NCBI GenBank assembly: GCA_930367205.1
Contig: OV884012.1
Location: 154,333,405 to 154,397,404, forward strand
Direction of reading: 5' to 3'
From: Acanthosoma haemorrhoidale
Lineage: Eukaryota > Arthropoda > Insecta > Hemiptera > Acanthosomatidae
Length of the DNA stretch: 64,000 nt
Shown in pieces: positions 24,780 through 37,019 of this stretch. Numbering within the stretch: the first letter of the stretch is position 1; the number at the start of each line of letters is the position of its first letter. Both the position numbers and the translations under genes were made by a program. The notes beneath the pieces are model-generated. The model was not told where the DNA came from and did no database searches. It saw only the letters and a list, made by a program, of their open reading frames with translations.

Positions 24780-25795
24780 ACCTTTTTTTTTTCTTTTTTT
24801 TTTTGTCACGGAAAGGCCTTAAAGACCACGAGAATATCATTACTTTCGGTTCTTTTCTTGTTTTTGTTTTTCCTTTCCATACATTTTCCCTCATTATCTC
24901 TACGTGCTTTTGTTTTCTTTCTTCTGTCCACGTGACTCCCTTTTTCGATTTTTTCTTTCCCACAAGAACCTTGATTTCCCTCAGTCTTTTCCTATATCTT
25001 TCTCCGTCCTGACAATCCTGGTTTGTTATTCCTAGTCTTTCAGTTTCTTCCTTCATCTGCTTGGTGGAGCCCCTTGAGCTTTTGTATCCTCGGATTTTCT
25101 GGAATATTTCCTTGTTTAGTCTATCTGGGGCCATTCTTACCATATGTCCGTGGAATTTCAGTCTCCTGATCCTTATGTCTGTTTCTAGGTCTTTTGTGTC
25201 TTTGTAGATTTCCTTATATATATGTAGTATCCTTCTTGTGTCTTTTTGGGGCCATAGATCCTTCTTAGGATTCTACGTTCTATTCTCAGTAGTTTTTCTA
25301 GACTGGGAAGGCATGAGGTTTCCGCCCCATATAGTATTACCGGTTTAACGACTGTTGTTGTGTCTTATTTTCTCTTTAGTTGGCAGGTTTTTCTTGTTAA
25401 ATACGTTACTGGTTGCAAAACTTAGTTTCTCTAGTTTGGTGGTTCTTTCTTTCATACTTTCTTTTTCCGAACCGTTGTTACATATAGTCCCTCCCAGGTA
25501 CTCAAATTTTTGTGTTGCTTTTATTGATCCGTATTTGGTTTCAACTGCTTTCTGGGTCTGTAGTCATTAGTTTTGTCTTTTTGTATGAGATTTGTAGACT
25601 TGTTTACTAATTAATATATAATTTCTGTCAGTGTGTTTATTTGGTCGATTGCCTCTTCTTCCGTTTCCGCTAAAAGGGCAAGATAGTCTGCGTAGACAAG
25701 GCACTTTACTTTGACGTGGTTGTTCTTGGTCCCTATTGTCATGCCCGTATTATTGGTTCTCCATAGCTCTTTCATGATAACACCTAATTATTATT
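24780..25795 (-). pseudogene. RTE-like LINE, 3' half of RT and tail
   Basis: On the minus strand, from 25,795 downward: CLVYADYLALLAETEEEAID, then VILYGAETSCLPSLEK, RRILRRIYGPKKTQEG, the GHMVRMAPDRLNKEIF-type segment, and a lysine-rich tail (24,766-25,143). It ends in an A-rich tract at 24,782-24,803. The order (YADD, LYGAE, R.LRRI.GP, GH..RM..DRL.K.I) is that of RTE-like and related LINEs. Motif C reads YADY, so the second catalytic aspartate is replaced by tyrosine. Several stops and frameshifts add to this. A shorter copy of the same 3' end lies at 59,755-59,995. Confidence 0.7.
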
Positions 25796-26166
25796 ATACA
25801 GGAAGATAATTATTTCTTAGAAAATGTGCTTAAAATCCATCTCTGTAAAATTCCTTGTTGTGGCATTTCGGACTCAATTAGTCCATAACCAGCCAATATC
25901 TGAGCAACTAGAAGAAACAACCTTGGTACGTATAATCACAATAAACAACATTTTTTTTCATATTAAAACTACAATATTTCACAAAATAAAAGCTTAATAC
26001 TTGTAATGCCGTTCTAAATTAAAACAACAATAATAAATATTAAAAAAGATAAATTAATTAACATCGTCGCTTATATTTCCTGACATGGACATCATGAAGA
26101 TATTTTAAATAGTCCACGTGACTAAGTATTGTCTAAGGAATAATTTGAAGCAGTTAGTTATCACGT

Positions 26167-26343
26167 GTTATCAGTTCAAAGTTCTGTTTCATATGTACAC
26201 TCTGACATGTACAATAGTCGGACATATTGCTATGAAAAATAAAACTTATTTATTATATCAACATAGAGCAACCTTTTACATCTGTTTTAAAGTTCGCTTT
26301 ATTTTACATATTTTTTGTTTTATGAATGGGTTCTAAAAGTTTA
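26167..26343. repeat. Inverted repeat A, left arm
   Basis: About 177 bp whose reverse complement occurs at 26,714-26,891. The outer end reads GTTATCAGTTCAAAGTTCTG, the inner end GGGTTCTAAAAGTTTA. The 370-bp loop between the arms carries no transposase. Confidence 0.85.
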
Positions 26344-26713
26344 CGAGGTCTGTTATTCACTTCTTTGCATTAGCAAAAATATTCCATACAAAGTTTTCAA
26401 TTTTTTTTATGAAAGTAGAGTAGTAATATGTTGGATTTTGATTGCTGCAAAATGCTGGTTACTAGATTTTGTTAATCCTTAAGGTGCGAAAATAAAGTTG
26501 GAAAACAGATACCTTTTTATGGGTCATTAAACGAAAAAGATCCTTTTGGTGTACTGGGCTGACTGTGAGCTATCTAGGGCTATACAAATTTTTGTATTTT
26601 ATCTTCCAGCTAGTTTTAATAGGAACCTCAGATTCAAATTTAATTTTATTATGTATTAAAAACTTACTTACCGTTTCCAGAAGTGACGTTTTCAACTTTA
26701 TGACCTCTATAGG

Positions 26714-26891
26714 TAAACTTTTAGAACCCATTCATAAAACAAAAAATATGTAAAATAAAGCGAACTTTAAAACAGATGTAAAAGGTTGCTCTATGTTGAT
26801 ATAGTAAATAAGTTTTATTTTTCATAGCAATATTTAACAATAGTCGGACATGTCAGAGTGTACATATGAAATAGAACTTTGAACTGATAAC
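26714..26891. repeat. Inverted repeat A, right arm
   Basis: Right arm of the fold-back. It differs from the left arm by small indels around CAATATTTAACAATAGTCGG. Confidence 0.85.
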
Positions 26892-26902
26892 TATGACCTC
26901 AA

Positions 26903-27248
26903 CTCTATGACCACACCTATTATAATATTACATGAAATTATCAGCTGTTTTATCAAGTTTCAGAAATTTTAATAAACATTTATAGATCCATCTTAAATAG
27001 GAAAACCCTGTTGAAAAATGGTTTCTAAACGATTCGGGTCATTATTTCACCTAGAATAGTTTTAAGCTATTGCTTCTAGCCTAGAATATGTGGAAGTTAG
27101 GGGAGGAACCTTTAACTTTATTAAGTAATCTTTTAAACAAGTGAACCACTTGGAGGGAATACAGTTGGCCTAGAGGCGTTCAAAGTGTCCAACTCCACTG
27201 TGGTGCGTGTTCGTGTTTTAATTGATGACAACACTTCCCCAGCCTCTA
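26903..27248. repeat. Inverted repeat B, left arm
   Basis: About 345 bp, with its reverse complement at 27,834-28,172. The outer end is near CTATGACCACACCTATTATA, the inner end near AACACTTCCCCAGCCTC. It begins only about 11 bp after fold-back A ends. Confidence 0.85.
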
Positions 27249-27833
27249 CCACTGAATAATTCCAAGTCTATTTTTTTTTTTTTTTTAATAATCTAACGTA
27301 ATTTATAATGTTATCATTAATGAAAATGTATTATTTTTTCACAAAAGCTCAATAGCAATAAAAAGTAGCAATTATAAACTACAATCTTGTCATTACATCA
27401 CCTGTCAGGACGAGGATGAAGCAATGGATAAGGGCACCTCAATTTTTCAAATTTGATTTGAAAAGTCAAATCCTACAAAATGTATCGACTGGTAATTTTC
27501 TTAGAACATTAAAAATAAAAACCACACTCCAACGAATGTCAAACCAAATTACAATAACGGCTGTGCACTGAGGTTCTTTAACTCCATTAATTGTCACGCC
27601 TGATTTTTTTTTTACATTGCTTTAATTTTGTTATTTTGAATTTATTTTTTTCTCTCTTAGAGTATAGGCTCGTTTAATTATTTTTTGTTTATTCTGTCTA
27701 AATAATAAAATCTTCCATCTACCACATTTAAACCTATTTATATTACTACTTTCATATTTAAATTTACAGATTTCAGGTACAATGATCGTGCTCTGCTGAC
27801 ACTCCGGTTTCGTGAGGAATGCTATGTAGAACT

Positions 27834-28172
27834 GTAGGCTGGGGAAGTGTTGACATCAATTAAAACACGCACATGCGCCACAGTGGAGTTTGAGACTTTA
27901 AACGCCTCCAAGCTAAATGTATTCTCCCCAAGTGGTTTAAAAACTTGTTTAAAAGATTATGCAATAAATTTGAAGGTTCCTAACCTAACTTCCACATACT
28001 CTAGGCTAGAAACAAGAGCTTAAAACTATTCTAGGTGAAACAATGACCCGAATCGTCGGGAAACAATTTTTCAACAGGATTTTCCTATTTAAGATTGATC
28101 AATGAATGTTTTATTAAAATTTCTGAAACTTGATAAAACAGCTGATGATTACAATAGGTGTGGCCATAGAGC
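27834..28172. repeat. Inverted repeat B, right arm
   Basis: Right arm of the second fold-back, with scattered substitutions relative to the left arm. The 585-bp interval between the arms is AT-rich and encodes nothing recognisable. Confidence 0.85.
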
Positions 28173-28559
28173 AGAATCATGTAACATTCAGTGTAGAACA
28201 GTCATGTATTTTTTCATAATTTTCGAAGCACTTTACTTACATGAATAAAAATAATTAAGTTGAAATGGACCTTTTTGGTGGGATGACCCTTACTGGTTAG
28301 TTACACTTCTAAGCATAATTGCCTCTACAAAATAAAACTGAAATCAACTTTCAACAATGTTTCAAATAACTTTATTTATTGCTGAAACCAGATGCATTCA
28401 GGTTGATGTAGTCCAAAAATAATAATTATTTTATCAAATGTGTATCACTCTTTGAAGGTAGCCATTCTGTAAAGTTCCCACTTTGCTGTATTAGTTTCAA
28501 ATCCGACATAAAATACATGTAGACATAATTGTTTTCCTTGATGCCACTGCCGACTATGG

Positions 28560-28860
28560 ACCCAGGATGCTGTTTGCCCGCGGACAGAGACGATTGGAAG
28601 GGTCGAGGCAACAGACGCCCTGTCCGTCGGATTCACGGTCCAACAATTCCACGGGTCCCTCCGATGACAAATAATAAAAAATAACACCTTTTAGTTGATT
28701 GGCCGGCCGGAGCGGCGATGGTGAAATATATGTGGGTGGGACTCGAACCCAGATTGAACTATTACCCGCTGGTAGAGTCCGCCCCCGCCCCCCTAATGGG
28801 GTGTCGGAAAAAATACTCGGACCAAACACATCAATCCTCACCGCCTCCGCCTCTCGAAAA
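28560..28860 (-). other. Possible tRNA-derived SINE remnant
   Basis: The minus strand contains GGTTCGAGTCC (28,739-28,749 on plus), a perfect match to the Pol III B box. Upstream, in that orientation, lies GC-rich sequence. A convincing A box and a cloverleaf were not found, so this is not called as a tRNA gene. Confidence 0.25.
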
Positions 28861-29284
28861 AAATATAAAAACAATCCTTTTAAACCCCCCCCCCCACCAA
28901 ATCCTAATCCTAATCCAGTTATAGGGCGACTGTGGCGGGTTTTTTTTTTCTTTCATTTCATTAAACGTGTGTGTAATTCATATTGTCGTATTAAATTGGC
29001 CCTAACTTCTCCCCTACCCGCCTGCTGATCCTCCCATGTTTTCGATTTCCCTGTAAATCGGCCACCCTTCTACGCCAATTACGACAAGAAAGAAATATGG
29101 AGGGAGTTGTAAGTTTCAATAACATAGGGAGAATAAGTTCTGGTGTTTTTTTGTTTTTTTTATAGAATTCGCAAAAACATTGAGAATGTTTAAAAAGTTC
29201 TACTATTCTACTATTAAAACCGAACCGTATGAGTATCTACTTCTTAATATTGAATTATATTCAGAATCTTACAACAACTTTATT

Positions 29285-29600
29285 ATGATAAAATTACAAT
29301 CTGCCTTATTGGGCAATAATTATGATAAATTGTATCATTCATACCATATTTACAATTTTTCATTCACTCGCTCATTCATACAGTATTTACAAACAGCCCA
29401 GAGACCCTCCCAAGCCCACATGGTTGTCACCTCCCTCGCGTGCGAAGAAGGAAGCGGAGTCTTGAGAAGTCCCCTACGCTCCCCCGACAGCCGCGTTACC
29501 GGATAAGAGCCAGCGGAGGCTGACCAAGAGTGCGAGAGACACAGACGCTCAGGAAATGATTGGAGAAACTGACCATTTCCATGACTCCCACTGACTTAAT
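29285..29600 (-). mobile_element. Jockey 3' end, 5'-truncated copy
   Basis: Reverse copy of the Jockey tail with the terminal GATAAAATTACAATCTGCC at the left, ATTCACTCGCTCATTCATAC and CAGCCCAGAGACC in the middle, and AATGATTGGAGAAACTGACC at the right. Its right part forms the outer end of the large inverted duplication. Confidence 0.8.
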
Positions 29601-30207
29601 TGAGCTATAAAAAATATAAAATGAAAGACTAATGAATCGTTTGTTTAAATTACTTGAAGAAATCTTACGTTTAAATAACTTTTCTTTCTTTCTTAAATGA
29701 CTGTTCTTCTCTACATGCTTGTTTAATAGCTTTTTAGAGGCCATATTAAAAAGTACTTACCAGGCCATAGTATGTTGTCAGGATTAAATACAGGAGAGCA
29801 GTCTAGATGAATCCACACCTCACTGCTTACGTCCACCATATTCATTTAAAGCAAGTTATTCGACTTAAGAGGGATTCCGAACTCTTCCGTTGCCACATAA
29901 ATCCTGTATTATATTGAATAGTAATATGTATTTTAAAAAAAAAATTATGTGGCTAATTGTGTTTATACTCCTTGAAGATGAACTAGTTCGAAACGCTGAG
30001 AAATAAAATCTTCGTAACTTCTTCACTGTTTGACAGGAAGCATTGCCATGGATAAATGGGCGAAAAAAGACGTTTATAGATTTGAACTAGTGCTGATTTC
30101 GTTTTTGAGTTGGTGAAATAGGAATTTCTTGCGATGGTCCCCTGAAGCTAAGGTTCTCACCGATAGCAGAACACCCGCATGAAAGTCGGCGTGTGATGAG
30201 AAATGAC
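29492..30207. repeat. Large inverted duplication, left arm
   Basis: About 716 bp whose reverse complement is at 32,947-33,667. The arm includes part of the Jockey tail plus unrelated flanking DNA (ATAGTATGTTGTCAGGATTA, CTCACTGCTTACGTCCACC, GAACTAGTGCTGATTTCG). Confidence 0.9.
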
Positions 30208-32946
30208 TCTCATTGTAGCCGACATTCACTGAGGGAATACTGACACCCGGCTATAGGCAGCTAATGTCCTAACTCCATGCCCATTTTGTTTTCGACAGCC
30301 CACAATTGTACAATAAGCGAACATTAGACACCCGTAAGTTAAAAGATAAAGCAGGCCTATTATAAAACAGTTAACAGTTAAAATCTGAAATAATATAAAT
30401 AATAAAGAAGACAATGTCTTGTGCGAAAACTTCATCAATATCATAGAATATTTAGAAACCCTCACCACCTCACAACCAACCATTGATGTCTTGTCAAAAT
30501 GACAAAAATTTAAGCAGACACAGAGGCTGGAAATTATCGGTTTTACCATTTTTTATTGACTGTTAATTATTTCCTATTTTATGTCCAGCCTCTCCTCAAG
30601 TACCGGTGTCATAAAATCTTTACCCCTTCCTTGTAACATTTTTCTTTAACATTGGTCCCTGTTGTTATAATTGTGTCCAAATACTTAATTTAAATTGAAA
30701 TCATCATGTTACAATCTAACATCTATCATTGTGTATTATAAAATACTCTTGAAGGCTGACTGGCATAAAACAAACGATTCCTCTTATAAATGATCATTAA
30801 GATAAATTCACCACCACATTACCTTGGAATCGAAGTAGGTAATTCGGATTCTTTCTTAAACTTAGCATTGCCAAGTTATAACCTAAGGTGTCTCTATTCT
30901 CGTCCTATCTGACACTTTAGGTATATTACGTATTGTATTACGTATTACAGCCCGTTCAGGTCAGGCGGTCAGGAACTGTGGTCATAGAACTTATAGTTTA
31001 GAAGCCGTGCAATACATTTGTGTTGTTTAAATCGACCTTAAGGGGGTCACGTTATGTCCATATTTCACTGAAGTATTACCTTAAAAAAAAAATAACTAAA
31101 GTTAAGTTCGTAGCCTGAGTATTATCCTATTCCTTGGCCTGAAATATTTTATCATTAGATAATTTGAGCTTTCTTCTAAGGATGACCCCGATATAGTATC
31201 CCATAACCTTCAAAAACACCTTCATGAAATCGAGTATGTGTGCAACCAATGGTGCATCAAAGTTAATGAAGCAAAATGTTCCCACATTACCTTTACCCTC
31301 TGCCGCAAGTCCTGTCCAATAGTTTATTTTAAATTCCATCCCTCTTCCTCTATCCAAGTACGCTTAGGCTACCATCTCGACATAAGACTGACATGGAAAC
31401 CACACATGAGGCTAAAAAGACAAGAACTAAACAGACGCTTTGGACAACTGTACAGACCACTTGAAAGGACATCACATCTGCCAATAGAAAATAAATTACG
31501 AATCTACAAAGTTACACCTAAGCCGGACTAGATCTATGGGGGACAGCAAAAAAGTCAAACATCAAAAGCCTCTTATTACGTCAGCAACAAAGCTCTTCAT
31601 AATGATTTTAATATACCCTACATTATTGAACTCATCCTTTCCAACTTCATAAAATTCCGTATTAACCTATCCAACAACCCTAATCCCCTAGCACAGTCAT
31701 TGCACTGCACCACTCACCCCTATAATCCTCCTCGAAGACTAAAACGGCAATGACCTGCTATAAATACGTGACAGCGGGAGTCCTGGCAATGGCCAGTTTC
31801 TCCAATCATGTCCTGAGCGTCTGTGGCTCTTACGCTCTTCGTCAGCCTCCACTGGCTCGTATCCGGTGACGGGGTTGACGGAGGAGCACGGGAAACTTCC
31901 AAACTCCGATTCATCTTTCGCACGCGAGTGAGGTGACAACCATGTGTATTAGGGAGGTCTCTAGTCTGTGTGTAAATGCTGTATGAGCGAGTGAATGAAA
32001 ATTGTATGAATGAGATCATTTATCACAATTACTTATTGTCCAATGAGGCAGATTGTAATTTTATCATAATGAAGTTGTTAAAAACATTTTTTTTCTTCTA
32101 AGAATAAGACTTTCGCATTATTCATACGCTCATACTTTGATGGTAAATAATGATAATTTCCTGATTCCTATTGGACATAAGCGATAAGATCTTACATAGG
32201 GTATGGATATCGCCTGTTATTACTGGGAACTTTTCCAGAAAACCGTCGAGCTGGCGAGTCTGAAACAAATACAAACCGCTTTGTAAGTATGTTTTCTTTC
32301 TGCCATGTTTTATGTCGGCCTCCTGAGAGTGTAGCCAATCTGCTCCCTCACTGGTACATACATATGCGGGCGCCACACCAATGAAATACTGAGAATGTGT
32401 CTGCTTTCCTTCCATTTGCCAGATTAGCTCTAGTGTTTTGGCTGTGGTGGTGAAGCGTTACATATGCCTACGGCCCACAGTCCTCTGGTTATGACAAATC
32501 CGGCTCTAGGGCGAAGAGATAACCGGTCCATTTGGGATTGGATCCATCGATCAGCGGCCTCTCTCTCACTCTGACTCTCCGGATAGCCCATCTCTATGAG
32601 TAACTGTTATGCGGCCAGAACAGCTCTCCCAAGTACTCTTCCTAAGTGCTCCTACCGATATAGAACTAGGGTCAATCCTTACAGACAATTATTATTCTAA
32701 TTCAAGGAAGAGAAGAGGGATAAGTGGATAGGTAGTTTCTCAATTGGATCGACCTATCGGTGGCATCGTCAAGCTATACTTAATCAACCATTTATATATT
32801 TCTATGCACATTGACACGATCTAGAAATATGTAAAAGCTGGCTAATTAGCTGTAGATACTTTAACTAATAATCTGTAACTCTAAGAGAAAATCACTGAAT
32901 AGTTACACGAAATAGTTTCTATAGCTCGTATGAGCGCGTCATATTA
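30208..32946. other. Centre of the inverted duplication
   Basis: 2.7-kb unique centre. It holds a 5'-truncated Jockey copy (31,180-32,075) and otherwise no recognised gene. Minus-strand frames at 30,226-30,549 and 32,122-32,415 are open but carry no motif I know. Confidence 0.6.
31180..32075 (+). mobile_element. Jockey 3' end, 5'-truncated, RT thumb to tail
   Basis: Starts in the RT just after motif C and reads HLHEIEYVCNQWCIKVNEAK, then ITFTLCRKSCPIV, LGYHLDIRLTWKPHMRLKRQ and RRFGQLYRPLERT. It continues through frameshifts to the ORF end (PRRLKRQ, stop near 31,751). The 3' tail then ends at GGCAGATTGTAATTTTATCA. It is parallel to the element at 2,240-3,165 and shows where the ORF2 stop and 3' UTR lie. 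A typical incomplete reverse transcription product. Confidence 0.8.
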
Positions 32947-33667
32947 GTCATTTCTCATCACACGTCGATTTTTCTGCGGGTGTTCTGCTGTCGGCGAGAA
33001 CCTTGGCTTCAGGGGACCATTGCAAGAAATTCCTATTTCACCAACTCAAAAACGAAATCAGCACTAGTTCATATCTATAAACGTCTTTTTTCGCCCATTT
33101 ATCCATGGCGATGCTTCCTGTCAAACAGTGAAGAAGTTACGAAGATTTTATTTCTCAGCGTTTCGAACTAGTTCATCTTCAAGGAGTATAAACACAATTA
33201 GCCACATAATATTTTTTTTAAAAATAAATATTACTATTCAATATAATACAGGATTTATGTGGCAACGGAAGAGTTCGGAATCCCTCTTAAGTCGAATAAC
33301 TTGCTTTAAATGAATATGGTGGACGTAAGCAGTGAGGTGTGGATTCATCTAGACTGCTCTCCTGTATTTAATCCTGACAACATACTATAGCCTGGTAAGT
33401 ACTTTTTAATATGGCCACTAAAAAGCTATTAAACACTCAGGCATGTAGAGAAGAACAGTCATTTAAGAAAGAAAGAAAAGTTATTTAAACGTCAAATTTC
33501 TTCAGGTAATTTAAACAAACGATTCATTAGTGTTTCATTTTATATTTTTTATAGCTCAATTAAGTTAGTGGGAGTCCTGGAAATGGTCGGTTTCTCCAAT
33601 CATGTCCTGAGCGTATGTGGCTCTCGCACTCTTGGTCAGCCTCCGCTGGCTCGTATCCGGTGACGCG
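32947..33667. repeat. Large inverted duplication, right arm
   Basis: 721-bp reverse complement of 29,492-30,207 with a low level of substitutions and small indels. It ends sharply at TCCGGTGACGCG. Confidence 0.9.
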
Positions 33668-33713
33668 TCGTAAATGTTTATTCGTGTGGGATCGGAGCTG
33701 ACAATAAAAACCG

Positions 33714-34226
33714 TTGAAATGTTTTCAAACGAATACAATTTCAATACGAGATAACATACGCTTACTTATTCATTGGAGCCTCTTCGGCCTCGGTAATAGT
33801 TATCAGCATATGCATAGCCTGGACGACAATGACTGCACACAAGGTGACCAGCTGACCGCCCAGTTTTACAGTTACTTCCGCGACTGTGCAGGATATTTAT
33901 GCAAATATGTTAGTGTTATGGCTAATTTCACCGTTCCATCCCTTGGCCAGGGCTCCATTCATATTAATGCCAGTGTTTTACCAGCCCCAGCCTTTGGTTC
34001 ATATGTTAATTTGATGGGGCCGCGGTGGAAGTATAAACGCCGGTCGGGGGGGACACCGGCCCCATATGCCCCCGGGCAATTTGCATCCCCGCTTTTTGGT
34101 CCGAATCGTCCGGACGTCAAAGCCGGAATCAGGTACGGTGGAGAGGTCTCGTTTCTTGTCAACGACAGGGGGCTTATAGAGTTCTTCGTACCTCTTACCC
34201 TTTACAAACTCATAAAGAGCATTTAG
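33714..34226 (+). CDS. Unrecognised 170-codon open frame
   Basis: The longest open frame outside transposons and rDNA in the left half. The part from about residue 40 to 160 lies in clearly GC-richer sequence than its surroundings. It reads NFTVPSLGQGSIHINASVLP, then a proline- and glycine-rich segment with RWKYKRRSGGTPAPYAPGQF. No domain, signal peptide or membrane segment is obvious and no splice sites were assigned. The opposite strand is also open over part of it, which weakens the case. It may be a fragment of an unknown mobile element or chance. Confidence 0.2.
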   Translation: MKCFQTNTISIRDNIRLLIHWSLFGLGNSYQHMHSLDDNDCTQGDQLTAQFYSYFRDCAGYLCKYVSVMANFTVPSLGQGSIHINASVLPAPAFGSYVNLMGPRWKYKRRSGGTPAPYAPGQFASPLFGPNRPDVKAGIRYGGEVSFLVNDRGLIEFFVPLTLYKLIKSI

Positions 34227-34796
34227 CAAGTCGGTTGCCTGAAATTTCAGATGCCACCTTAATATTGATAATAAGAGTTCAGGTATTAATTTACCAAAAA
34301 ATAAATTCTAATGTATACATGAGAGAATAGGAATCTGACCACTACTACAAAGTCACGTTAAAAATAAAAAATAAAATGTTTAACCCAGGGAGAGGACACT
34401 GAAAAGGGTTCCTTCACCCAGAGCCGCTAAGGAAACTAAAAGGTAGCCAGGGTTACACAAAAAAAGAAATTGGTTTATAAAGCACCGTGGATTAAAAGGA
34501 ATCTGGCTACCCATAAATAAATAAATAAAAATTATTAAAAGTATTAGAGTGGGCCATATGTTTGGAGACAGGAGTGGGAGACTCACTACTTGTTTCTGAG
34601 GTACTCTCTGATACCCAAGCATAGTTCAGCCACTGGTCCCATCGTGTAATATGGTGGACATGTGGCTTATTGTTCATTATTTAACCATGCATATAATATA
34701 TCATTTAAAGTAGTTTAACTATTTAAAATTATACTTCATGCATGTAGATTACAATATATTTAAAGACTGCTATTTTAATTTTAATATTCTCATCCT

Positions 34797-35130
34797 TATA
34801 ATCCTCCTCGGAGAATAAAACGGCCCTGTGACCTGCTATAATTGCGTAATAGTGGGAGTCCTGGCAATGGCCAGTTTCTCCAATCATGTCCTGAGCGTCT
34901 GCAGCTATCGTGCTCTTGGTCAGCCTCCGCTGGCTCGTATCCGGTGACGCGGCTTACGGAGGAGCGTGGGGGACTTTCCAAGACCTCGCTTCCTCTCTCA
35001 CATGAGAGGGAGGTGACAACAATGTGGATTTGGGAGGTCTTTGGGATGTTTGTAAATACTGTATGAATGAGATCATTTATCACAATTATTTATTGCCCTA
35101 TAAGGCAGATTGTAATTTTATCATACTAAA
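34797..35130 (+). mobile_element. Jockey 3' end, 5'-truncated copy
   Basis: Begins at the last ORF2 codons (AATCCTCCTCGGAGAATAAA) and covers the whole 3' tail to GGCAGATTGTAATTTTATCA. It is the cleanest tail copy in the window. Confidence 0.85.
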
Positions 35131-35489
35131 GCTGTTTAATAATAATAAAAATTTTAATATTAATTTATTTTGGAATCGCCACATGATATTATCACGGTAT
35201 ATGGGGGGGGGGACTTCTAAAATTCTATTTGAACTACCCACCAGCTTTCGAAGTTGCGGTGATCAGCAACAGAGAGCGGGCATTCTACGGTAGGCATGTT
35301 AGGCCTCAAAAGTGGGCCTCAGTGTGGAGAGTCAAGTCCTCAAAGGTACGGTGTGAATATTTTTAAACATCTTGTGGTCAAGGTAATCAAGGTTTGTGGC
35401 CAGACCACTGATAGGCGTTGGTTTTCGTTAGGAACAGTTTGAGTTGTACGGCCACGGAGCCCGTTGTGTGTAAACGGGGGTCGTCGCCT

Positions 35490-36073
35490 CCCGTTTACAA
35501 ACGAGGCGAATTCCCCTGGGCAAGGGCCGAGTCTCAACAGATCGCAGCGTGGCAACTGCTCTCCCGAGTACAGCACCCTGCCCGAGTCAGAGGTCGTCTA
35601 CAGACGCTTCAAGGTCCCGACATCGAACTCCCCCCGTGAGGGGGGTTGAACCATATTACGTGGGTCCGTACCGTCGCCCTACAGTCGGAGTGTACCGGCG
35701 AGGGCGATCGCTAGGGCATCTCCGCCAATAGGCTCGAGCGATGGCCGGCACAAGTCCGGCCACCTAATAGAATCACATTGCGTTGAGCCTTTCGACTCAC
35801 GGGACCCATCGTTATATCGTTGCGTATAGTCGGGATTCGGTCTTAGAGGCGTTCAGGCCTAATCCCTCGGATGGTAGCGTCGCACCATCGGCGTGTCAAC
35901 CGAGTGCGTGTACCAATTGTCCGAACCTGCGGTTCCTCTCGTACTAAGCAGGATTACTATAGCAACGACACCCCATCAGTAGGGTAAAACTAACCTGTCT
36001 TACGACGGTCTAAACCCAGCTCACGTTCCCTATTAGCGGGTGAACAATCAGACGCTTGGCGAATTCTGCTTCG

Positions 36074-36111
<38 letters not shown>

Positions 36112-36134
36112 GACGTCGCTATGAACGGTTGGCC

Positions 36135-36181
<47 letters not shown>

Positions 36182-36676
36182 GAAAACTCTTCAAGCCAAA
36201 AGGATTGATGGGCCGTGCTTTCGCAGTCCCTATGCGCACTGAGCATCGGGATCAAGCCAGCATTTGCCCTTTTGCTCTACGCGAGGTTTCTGTCCTCGCT
36301 GAGCTGACCATAGGACACCTGCGTTATCATTTGACAGATGTACCGCCCCAGTCAAACTACCCGCCTGGTAGTGTCCTTGGATCGGATCACGCTAGGGAGT
36401 GTGTTGCCGGACGGCGCGACCAGGGCCGCAGCGACGACGCACGCGGCAGCACCACCCGAAGGTGGGCCACGCACGGGCCCCGCTACGTCCGACCGGCCGC
36501 CGGCAACCCTTTGCGCTTGGCGCGAGAATACCGTCGCGTCGGAGTGTTGACACTCCGGCGGACGCCCTCCGCCTCACCAAGTAAGTAAGGAAACTATGAA
36601 AGTAGTGGTATTTCACTGTCGACGGAAAAACCGCCTCCCACTTATGCTACACCTCTCATGTCTCCTTACAGTACCA

Positions 36677-36714
<38 letters not shown>

Positions 36715-36762
36715 GATTCTTCCAAGCCCGTTCCCTTGGCCGTGGTTTCGCTAGATAGTAGG

Positions 36763-36830
<68 letters not shown>
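35490..36830 (-). rRNA. 28S rRNA, 3' part, from the R2 site to the 3' end
   Basis: The plus strand is the reverse complement of the 28S 3' region. It runs from TAGCCAAATGCC (the base after the R2 cleavage site, 36,830) through the peptidyl transferase and sarcin-ricin regions (for example TCGTACTAAGCAGGATTACT on plus) to the terminal domain near GTTGAGACTCGGCCCTTGC. The mature 3' end is estimated at about 35,490-35,510. The R1 target, 74 bp downstream of the R2 site, is uninterrupted. This is one end of a 28S gene whose 5' part lies at 48,939-51,635. It cannot give an intact rRNA because of the insertions. Confidence 0.92.
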
Positions 36831-37019
36831 ATAAGAGTTTTATTAATGATAATTTACAATAATATAAAAAATTAAATACAATCGGATTTCTTCACGCTAA
36901 AAGTTTGTTACAATAATAGTACGCAGAATACAGAAATTTTTCGGCGGGGCTCATTACACCCATTATAATAAAGTAAAGGAAAGAAAATGAAATAAAAGAA
37001 AAAAAAAAAATTTTCTAAA

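Noticed and set aside
28700..28790. tRNA gene on the minus strand
   Set aside because: Only the B box (GGTTCGAGTCC) is convincing. No A box, acceptor stem or anticodon arm could be built.
29492..33667. Inverted repeat read as terminal repeats of a DNA transposon
   Set aside because: The arms contain a piece of a Jockey tail and unrelated DNA, no transposase lies between them, and no target duplication flanks them.
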